Part shown: positions 6,189 through 10,888 of the stretch, piece after piece
Position numbering within the stretch: position 1 is the stretch's first letter
How the letters are laid out: each line of letters opens with the position of its first letter
Origin: CALMUP01 sp035327305
Lineage (GTDB): Bacteria > Verrucomicrobiota > Kiritimatiellia > CAIVKH01
Assembly (NCBI GenBank): GCA_035327305.1
Contig: DAOLDL010000095.1
Location: 1-10,888 of the forward strand
Length of the DNA stretch: 10,888 nucleotides
Direction: 5' to 3'
Notes under the pieces: model-generated
Databases searched by the model: none
Told to the model about the DNA's origin: nothing
Seen by the model: only the letters and a program-made list of their open reading frames with translations
Made by a program: the position numbers and the translations under genes

Positions 6189-7487
6189 TCATGTTACATT
6201 AACCGAGTTTACCTTCAACTCGCGATACAATCCCAACAACTTTCCGGCACTGCTATCCCAGCTGAAATTTTCCACGACATGCTTTCTGTTCCAACAACCC
6301 ATATCGGATCTGATGGATTTATGTTCTGCCATCCACAGGATTGCATCGGCCATTGCCTCGGCATCGTTGACGGGCACAATCAATCCACCAGGCACTTTAC
6401 TGATGTTCACCCTGTCACTGAAATCAGCTCCTTGAACGCCTGTTTCAATTCGCTCCCCCATTAATCCGGGGATCCAGCCGGTCCTTGTGCTTACAACCGG
6501 CAAACCGCTAGCCATTGCCTCCAAAGCAACAAAACCAAATGATTCATAATCACTGGCTATGACACTTAAATCCGTCGATTGGTATAGCCGAGGCATTTCA
6601 TCATAACCTGTTTCGCCCAAAAGCGTTACCATGCCGGTCAACCCGGCATCCCTGATTTGCCGGACCAATTCGCTCAAAATGGGACCACTACCGACAAATG
6701 CCATTTTGAAGGTTAACCCCCTCTCTTTGATTTTGGCCAATGCCTTGATCAACATTGCATGATTTTTAACGCGCGTCAGCCTCGCGACATAAATCATGGA
6801 CATGGGATTGGATGCTGAATGAACTTCCCCATCCCGGTTTATTCGGGGTAATTTGTGTTTATCAGAAACCCCGGCATGTTGCTCGTGCAACGGTCTGAAT
6901 TTTTCCGTATCCACGCCATTGGGAATATCCACAACTTCCCGATTTAATTTGCCTTTGTAAAACGCGATGGACGTACCGCTCGCAATCAACAGATCCACAA
7001 TTTCCAAAGCTCCGTTGCCATATCCCGGATAAAGTTGCGGTCCCGGAAGACGCATGCTAACCGGGATTCTGCATCTCCACTTTTTCAAACATTTGACTAA
7101 TTCCGGGAGTTCACAAACCTGCACGATATCAAATTCATGCTGATGCTCCATGATCCATCGTGCGGCGCGTTGTTCAAACATCAGCAAATCCAAGTGACGC
7201 AAGCGCCACCCACCTCGTATTTTATCCCACGGGAACCAACCAAGCCATGGCGTCCGGAGAAAGATGACTGATGGTTGAAGGTCGGTCGATCTTGTTATAT
7301 CTTTTGCAGACGCTTCATTCCCCCACCATTCACCCGGTCCAAGAATGGGTGCCTTTACTACCGGTCGACCGGTCAATACCGTCACCTTGCACCCCAGCCC
7401 CATCAAATGACGGGACATTTCGAGATCAAATGTCTCGCCGCCGCCGCGCACCATTGCGGCCATGCGATTAACAATTAAAACACGCAT
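6189..7487 (-). CDS. GT4-type (GT-B) glycosyltransferase, first of two
   Basis: This 432-residue cytoplasmic or membrane-associated glycosyltransferase has a two-domain GT-B fold. The N-terminal acceptor domain has the glycine-rich GGGE (15-18). The donor domain begins after IPNGVD (188-193), with a basic pair around R236 and K241 for the nucleotide-sugar phosphates. It ends with the E-x7-E motif in ESFGFVALEAMASG (E315, E323), typical of retaining family 4 enzymes. A longer-than-usual linker (about residues 200-228) joins the domains. It would add one sugar to a growing lipid-linked glycan; donor and acceptor cannot be told. The start is ATG at 7487. No Shine-Dalgarno sequence precedes it, but TGCTATAAT lies just upstream and could drive a nearly leaderless transcript. 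It lies 43 bases after the second GT4 gene in the same direction. Confidence 0.9.
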   Translation of the reverse strand: MRVLIVNRMAAMVRGGGETFDLEMSRHLMGLGCKVTVLTGRPVVKAPILGPGEWWGNEASAKDITRSTDLQPSVIFLRTPWLGWFPWDKIRGGWRLRHLDLLMFEQRAARWIMEHQHEFDIVQVCELPELVKCLKKWRCRIPVSMRLPGPQLYPGYGNGALEIVDLLIASGTSIAFYKGKLNREVVDIPNGVDTEKFRPLHEQHAGVSDKHKLPRINRDGEVHSASNPMSMIYVARLTRVKNHAMLIKALAKIKERGLTFKMAFVGSGPILSELVRQIRDAGLTGMVTLLGETGYDEMPRLYQSTDLSVIASDYESFGFVALEAMASGLPVVSTRTGWIPGLMGERIETGVQGADFSDRVNISKVPGGLIVPVNDAEAMADAILWMAEHKSIRSDMGCWNRKHVVENFSWDSSAGKLLGLYRELKVNSVNVT

Positions 7488-7492
7488 GAATA

Positions 7493-7501
7493 ATTATAGC
7501 A
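7493..7501 (-). promoter_or_regulatory. Possible extended -10 promoter element
   Basis: On the minus strand TGCTATAAT fits the extended -10 consensus TGnTATAAT exactly. It ends five bases before the ATG of the downstream GT4 gene, which would place transcription start at or next to the start codon. No -35 match is present at the usual distance (the bases there read ACACCC). The intergenic stretch is AT-rich, so chance is a real alternative. Confidence 0.35.
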
Positions 7502-7530
7502 TTGATCGATTAAACGGGTGTCAGTTGGAA

Positions 7531-8673
7531 TCACAACATGCCACCGACAATTTCCAGCAACAAATCGCGAGCTACTTCCCGACTATAATTGCGTTTACAT
7601 TTTTCTCTCGCCACTCGCCCTTTTTCTCTCGCCTCCGCCGGATGATCGAGTATGTATCGGATGCTTGCGGCCATCGCCGCCTCGTCACCATGGGGCGTTG
7701 TCCAGCCACAGCCGTCAAGTATCAACGACATATCTGAAACGTCTGAAGTCAGGATTGGAAGCGCCATGGACATCGCTTCAAAAACTTTGCAGGGCACTTG
7801 CGATCGGGCAAGCAGGGAATTATTCAGAGGCAATATCACCAGATCAGCGAGGCTTAAATAGTCGGGCATTTCAGTGCGAGGTTTCGGACCCAGGGTCACA
7901 ATAAGGGGAGCGAACGCGGGGTTGGCAATCAGCTTTTGCACATGTTCATTAATCGGCCCGACAATTACAAATCGCACGGCGGGATCATTGAGCGAGGCCA
8001 GCGCGCCGAGCAACTCCTCGATACCCTTGTGCGGCCTAACTACACCGCCAAATACAATTACCTTGTTGGCATCAAGTCCCAATGATTTTTTCAGTGCCGA
8101 TGATTCATCAAGCGGACGGGGTGAAAAAAACGAACAATCCACTCCCATGGGAACAATCGAACCACCGAATTTTTTCTGAAGAAACGTGCTGGTGGAAATT
8201 ACATGATCCAGACGGGGGATAAGTCGCTCAACTGACGGATAATAAGACTCATCGAGTGGATGGTGCATATGACGCAATCGGTGTCGCCACCTCTCCAAAG
8301 GATCTTTTTGTGCCATGATCGCCCCATCCCATTCATCGAGGTACACCATGGCTTTTGCGCCATGCCTCCACCGACGCCATAGCGCCAAAGGTACTGTATC
8401 GCCCACAGCCTTCACCGCTATCGTAATATCCCCCTTGATAGCCCGACATAGTTTACGGGATTCCCAAATATAGTCAGGAAATCGGTAAATCTTCGGACAA
8501 GAGATAACGCGATAATTCCACGCGCCACGATACATGGGACATACACCATGTCCAAGATCGGGGCCTACGATTTCGACATCATAGGTTCCGGATAAATGGC
8601 CGGCCAGAACAGTAACAGGACCCAACACCGGACCATTTATGTCCGGAACAAGAAATGAAATCTTTGCTGTCAT
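7531..8673 (-). CDS. GT4-like (GT-B) glycosyltransferase, second of two
   Basis: This 380-residue GT-B glycosyltransferase diverges from its neighbour. The N-terminal domain opens with ISFLVPDINGPVLGPV (5-20), a shortened glycine-rich region. The donor domain has MGVDCSFFSP (176-185), a basic pair in RPHKGIEEL (213-221), and PCKVFEAMSMALPILTSD (294-311), where only the second glutamate of the usual E-x7-E pair (E299) is kept. That pattern is common in the more divergent members of the superfamily. It probably adds a sugar to a lipid-linked glycan in the cytoplasm. The ATG at 8673 has no obvious Shine-Dalgarno sequence. The gene is preceded by a 223-base gap holding a decayed four-helix-bundle gene, and it is followed closely by the other GT4 gene, suggesting shared transcription. 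Confidence 0.88.
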   Translation of the reverse strand: MTAKISFLVPDINGPVLGPVTVLAGHLSGTYDVEIVGPDLGHGVCPMYRGAWNYRVISCPKIYRFPDYIWESRKLCRAIKGDITIAVKAVGDTVPLALWRRWRHGAKAMVYLDEWDGAIMAQKDPLERWRHRLRHMHHPLDESYYPSVERLIPRLDHVISTSTFLQKKFGGSIVPMGVDCSFFSPRPLDESSALKKSLGLDANKVIVFGGVVRPHKGIEELLGALASLNDPAVRFVIVGPINEHVQKLIANPAFAPLIVTLGPKPRTEMPDYLSLADLVILPLNNSLLARSQVPCKVFEAMSMALPILTSDVSDMSLILDGCGWTTPHGDEAAMAASIRYILDHPAEAREKGRVAREKCKRNYSREVARDLLLEIVGGML

Positions 8674-8733
8674 GATTTATTCAGAAATGGGATGAAGACA
8701 AAAAAATAGAGCCTGATGACCAACTATTCCATT

Positions 8734-8872
8734 CTACAGGCGGAGAGCGAGTTCGGCGAGAGCATCAATTTCGTTCTGCGGCCATTTTCGTGGCATGGTT
8801 TTTCTCCTGCCGAAAAACGAAAGCATCCTGCCAGGCCGGCATCTCCCGAAATGTCTTAATCACTTTATTCAT
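8734..8872 (-). pseudogene. Frameshifted, truncated remnant of a four-helix-bundle (S23-type) protein gene
   Basis: An ATG at 8872 opens a 35-codon frame beginning MNKVIKTFREMPAWQDA, which matches the usual start of the four-helix-bundle family known from 23S rRNA intervening sequences (pattern IKSFxDLxVWQxA, recalled). A second frame, offset by one base, carries KWPQNEIDALAELALRL and stops at 8734; this matches the next family block (KFPxEExYxLxxQLRR). The frames join at a run of four A's on the minus strand (8785-8788): adding two A's restores TKKWP, matching the family's TKKFP. The rest of the protein (about 70 residues) is absent, so the gene looks broken. An alternative is that the second frame is a real 20-residue ORF, since AGGAG lies seven bases before its ATG at 8796. 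Confidence 0.5.
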
Positions 8873-8896
8873 CGCTGATCACTCATTGCCTGTCGG

Positions 8897-10315
8897 CTAT
8901 CGTTTCCCGGCATTTACTTCATTGGGGCGGTAAATCGTCGGTTGATCTTCGCCTTCCAATGCATGATTCACGGCTTCTACACCTTGCATCACCGAGTGAT
9001 CCATGTTCGCCGCTTCGTATTTCCACCCGCCGAAACGGCCCCGGCTATAGATGCCGATTTTTTCCAAGGCGGGCAGGACATCATGCAACACATCGTCACG
9101 ATCTACCGTCGGCACCGGATACCCATACTCCGACTGCATGGTATAAATGTGCAAATCCTTTGGATTGATATCCATGAACCCCAAGGCCCGCAGACCCTCC
9201 ACTGCCATTTTGCCTATATCACCAGAAATGAATGGCCCGTCACCGGGGCTGGCGAATTCACAGAGGAATGAACAACATTTTTCCGGGTCAGGAGTATGAT
9301 CGGGTGAAAATGTGGAAAAAGGCGTTACCCGGTAGAAGCGAGCCTTCTCTTCGGGGCAATAAACCCACGTCTTGTCGGCCAACTCATCCGGGATCGGCTG
9401 GAATACACCGACACCGGCGACTTGCACATGGCTGTGCTTCAATCGGGCAATCTTCTGATTGATTGCCTTATCGGGTAGTAATTTTGCCAATTCCTTGAGC
9501 GGCATCGTGGAAACCAAATGTTCGTACCGGACAATTGATCCGTCACCGAGGGTTGCTTCACGTTTTGCAACATCCAAGGATATCAAAGCGGTTGAAAGAC
9601 GCTTGTTATTATCAGGAAGCCTATTAAACATTTCTGTCCAAATTGCCCCAGTTCCATCTTTTTTAGGAAACTGAAAAGTAGCATTTGGCCCCCAGCCAAC
9701 TTCATCAATACCATCGCGGGTGTTTCGCTCAACTTTCTCCAGATCCACCGTGGGAACACGATCACCCAACCAATGGCTGTTCATTTCCGATGGGTCAACC
9801 GTCCATATTTTGCGGTTGTATGGAATCATAAAGTGATCAGCAATGCCTTGTCCGAATGAAGACAATATCCATTCGCGGAAATTGGTCTGCGCCCCGCTTG
9901 TTGTGCTTGGTGCTTCGTTCGTCGTCTTTTGTCTATGGTCTATTGTCCCTCGATTCCTCAAACCATTTAGGCAATCATCCCGTGCGGCCGTCGGCAACCG
10001 GTGAAAGTTATATTGAAAAGGATACGGTACCCATGCGTCATACAAGCGCACCCAGGATTTCCGTTGATGATGATAGAAGCCGTCCGGCAATAGTGTATCC
10101 ATCAATGCATCAAAATAATGATAATGCGAGTGGGCCACATGCACGGCGAAATCCCACATGAATCCGCGATCGTCCCTGAACGATGCCGCCAACCCCCCCG
10201 GATAAGGGTTTTGATCGATTAACAACCAATCGGTAACACCCCGCTCGTGCAATCGCCATGCCGCACCCAAGCCGGTGGGGCCTGCTCCTATGATAAGAAA
10301 CTTTTTATTGATCAT
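8897..10315 (-). CDS. FAD-dependent amine-oxidase/UDP-galactopyranose-mutase-like protein
   Basis: This 472-residue flavoprotein has an N-terminal Rossmann dinucleotide-binding site, LIIGAGPTGLGAAWRL (7-22), with the acidic ribose contact at D34, then PGGLAASF (39-46) typical of the amine-oxidase/protoporphyrinogen-oxidase/UDP-galactopyranose-mutase group. The central part has FMIPYNRKIW (162-171) and HWLGDRVPTVDL (181-192), which I associate with mutase-like members found in polysaccharide clusters. It may alter a nucleotide sugar or a lipid-linked sugar; the reaction is not known. A 25-residue stretch between CLNGL (115-119) and NFREW (145-149) is low in hydrophobic residues. It is encoded largely by seven degenerate 7-base repeats and looks like an in-frame insertion, roughly twice the length I would expect there. 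The start is ATG at 10315 with only a weak purine-rich leader (AAAGAAAAG). It is the first intact gene of the co-oriented set. Confidence 0.82.
   Translation of the reverse strand: MINKKFLIIGAGPTGLGAAWRLHERGVTDWLLIDQNPYPGGLAASFRDDRGFMWDFAVHVAHSHYHYFDALMDTLLPDGFYHHQRKSWVRLYDAWVPYPFQYNFHRLPTAARDDCLNGLRNRGTIDHRQKTTNEAPSTTSGAQTNFREWILSSFGQGIADHFMIPYNRKIWTVDPSEMNSHWLGDRVPTVDLEKVERNTRDGIDEVGWGPNATFQFPKKDGTGAIWTEMFNRLPDNNKRLSTALISLDVAKREATLGDGSIVRYEHLVSTMPLKELAKLLPDKAINQKIARLKHSHVQVAGVGVFQPIPDELADKTWVYCPEEKARFYRVTPFSTFSPDHTPDPEKCCSFLCEFASPGDGPFISGDIGKMAVEGLRALGFMDINPKDLHIYTMQSEYGYPVPTVDRDDVLHDVLPALEKIGIYSRGRFGGWKYEAANMDHSVMQGVEAVNHALEGEDQPTIYRPNEVNAGKR
9899..9947 (-). repeat. In-gene degenerate heptamer array, seven units
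   Basis: Seven consecutive 7-base units each have GT at positions 5-6 on the plus strand (for example CTTGGTG, TTTTGTC, TATGGTC, TATTGTC). They are translated as residues 123-139 of the FAD protein. Because 7 is not a multiple of 3, the units give no protein repeat. This argues that the period belongs to the DNA and not to the protein. Confidence 0.75.
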
Positions 10316-10625
10316 GACTATGTATCTTTTCTTTGTTTATTTTTACATATGTATTGCGCCATCTGATCTCCAAACTTAATCCGGACACTTGGTCTTTCAA
10401 AAGCACTCATTAACCGTCAAGCACTGCGGACTGGGTGCAGGGATTAGCCCGGATATTACATGAGCGAGTGGCGGTCTCGGCTAAAACAGTCTTATATTGC
10501 TGGCCGTCGGTGGTGACGAAGTAACGGAACTGTCTCTGCCGCAAACGTCTGATCTGACCAACCACCCTGCCTCCACTTTTCACTTAGCCTGCGTAGCATC
10601 GACGGGATGCGGTTACCGCCTGCAT
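10316..10625. other. Gene-poor leader upstream of the FAD gene
   Basis: I find no recognisable gene here. The last 30 or so bases before the ATG at 10315 are AT-rich and purine-rich on the minus strand. TTGACG on the minus strand at 10420-10415 is -35-like, but nothing resembling a -10 follows at 16-18 bases. A GTG-initiated minus-strand frame (10583-10410, 57 codons, including FRYFVTTDGQQYKTV) is open but matches no family I know. It could be residual coding sequence from a lost gene. Confidence 0.4.
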
Positions 10626-10817
10626 CTACGGCGCCAGATGAATCAGGTCGCTGGTGGCTCCATGCCATGATCGCCAAACCATTTTCTTCGTCCACCATTC
10701 ATCCGCTTCCTCAAACGACTTGAACCGAAAAACACCCTTGGGCCAGGATGCGCCACAACGCCCACCCATGCCTGCACGCCGTTGCAAGACATTCATACTT
10801 TCCCAACCATCTGTCAT
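10626..10817 (-). CDS. Small ORF with a KGVFRFKSFEEADEWW motif, probably a remnant
   Basis: This 63-residue frame includes SWPKGVFRFKSFEEADEWW (residues 24-42). The pattern KGVYRFxxxEEAxxW is one I recall from short uncharacterised bacterial proteins, sometimes encoded beside nucleotidyltransferase-type toxin genes; this is recall, not a search result. The 21 residues after that stretch (WRSWHG onward) do not continue the pattern, and no nucleotidyltransferase gene follows, so the locus may be degraded. The start could be ATG at 10817, which directly abuts the hexamer palindrome, or the internal ATG at 10793. Neither has a clear Shine-Dalgarno sequence. Confidence 0.4.
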   Translation of the reverse strand: MTDGWESMNVLQRRAGMGGRCGASWPKGVFRFKSFEEADEWWTKKMVWRSWHGATSDLIHLAP

Positions 10818-10888
10818 GATTACGAGCAGGATCAGGATTAAGATGGGTTGTGGGATACCCCATCGTTCCTGCTCATATTCGTAATCCT
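10818..10888. repeat. Palindromic hexamer-repeat element at the window edge
   Basis: Four 6-base units on each side, in opposite orientation, flank a hairpin core. Left units (10818-10841, read on the minus strand) all have the form NTNNTC. Right units (10865-10888, read on the plus strand) all have TC at positions 3-4 and T at 6. The core has GATGGG (10842-10847) and CCCATC (10859-10864) with an 11-base loop. The arms share GATTACGA and GCAGGA but differ by one 6-base unit. The element may extend past the window. Confidence 0.6.

Noticed and set aside
10492..10698. 68-residue minus-strand frame upstream of the FAD gene
   Set aside because: No motif, and it overlaps the better-supported KGVFRF frame and the alternative GTG frame. 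I could not support it as a gene.
1..10888. CRISPR arrays, tRNA and rRNA genes, transposase genes
   Set aside because: No regularly spaced direct repeats with unique spacers, no tRNA or rRNA signatures and no transposase motifs were seen on either strand.

Overview
The window reads as part of a cell-surface or extracellular polysaccharide biosynthesis cluster from an uncultured-type environmental bacterium of moderate GC. All seven full-length metabolic genes lie on the minus strand, so transcription runs from high to low coordinates. The lineage cannot be fixed from sequence alone. Most starts lack a clear Shine-Dalgarno sequence. The mix of a GxxExxY gene, a four-helix-bundle (S23-type) gene remnant and several short-period repeat families is, from memory, typical of PVC-type (Kiritimatiellota, Lentisphaerota, Verrucomicrobiota) or Desulfobacterota-like genomes. 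That placement is an inference.

Layout in transcription order: (i) 10888-10316, a gene-poor leader with a symmetric hexamer-repeat palindrome and a small decayed-looking ORF; (ii) an FAD/NAD(P)-binding amine-oxidase or UDP-galactopyranose-mutase-like protein (10315-8897); (iii) a gap holding a frameshifted remnant of a four-helix-bundle gene (8872-8734); (iv) two GT-B/GT4-type glycosyltransferases (8673-7531 and 7487-6189); (v) a glutamine-hydrolysing asparagine synthase-like amidotransferase (6060-4204); (vi) a repeat-bounded cassette carrying a GxxExxY (PDDEXK_3-like) gene (4226-3561); (vii) a class I SAM methyltransferase (3546-2746); (viii) a polytopic GT-C/PMT-like glycosyltransferase (about 2663-1014); (ix) a GT2 polyprenyl-phosphate glycosyltransferase with two C-terminal membrane helices (1007-36).

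A plausible joint function is as follows. The two GT4 enzymes add sugars on the cytoplasmic face. The amidotransferase and methyltransferase decorate sugars. The FAD enzyme modifies a nucleotide sugar or lipid-linked substrate. The GT2 enzyme makes a polyprenyl-phosphate sugar that the adjacent GT-C enzyme uses on the outer face of the membrane. No flippase, polymerase or priming transferase is visible here.

The most unusual content is not the enzymes but the repeats. A CACGGATNN nonamer repeat occurs three times. It bounds the GxxExxY gene with nearly perfect 30-base inverted ends and supplies the last codons and the stop of the amidotransferase gene. Degenerate 7-base repeats sit in frame inside two enzyme genes (the FAD protein and the amidotransferase). 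Degenerate 6-base repeats form a palindrome at the right edge. Together these suggest a genome colonised by short-period repeats and small selfish-looking genes, some absorbed into coding sequence.
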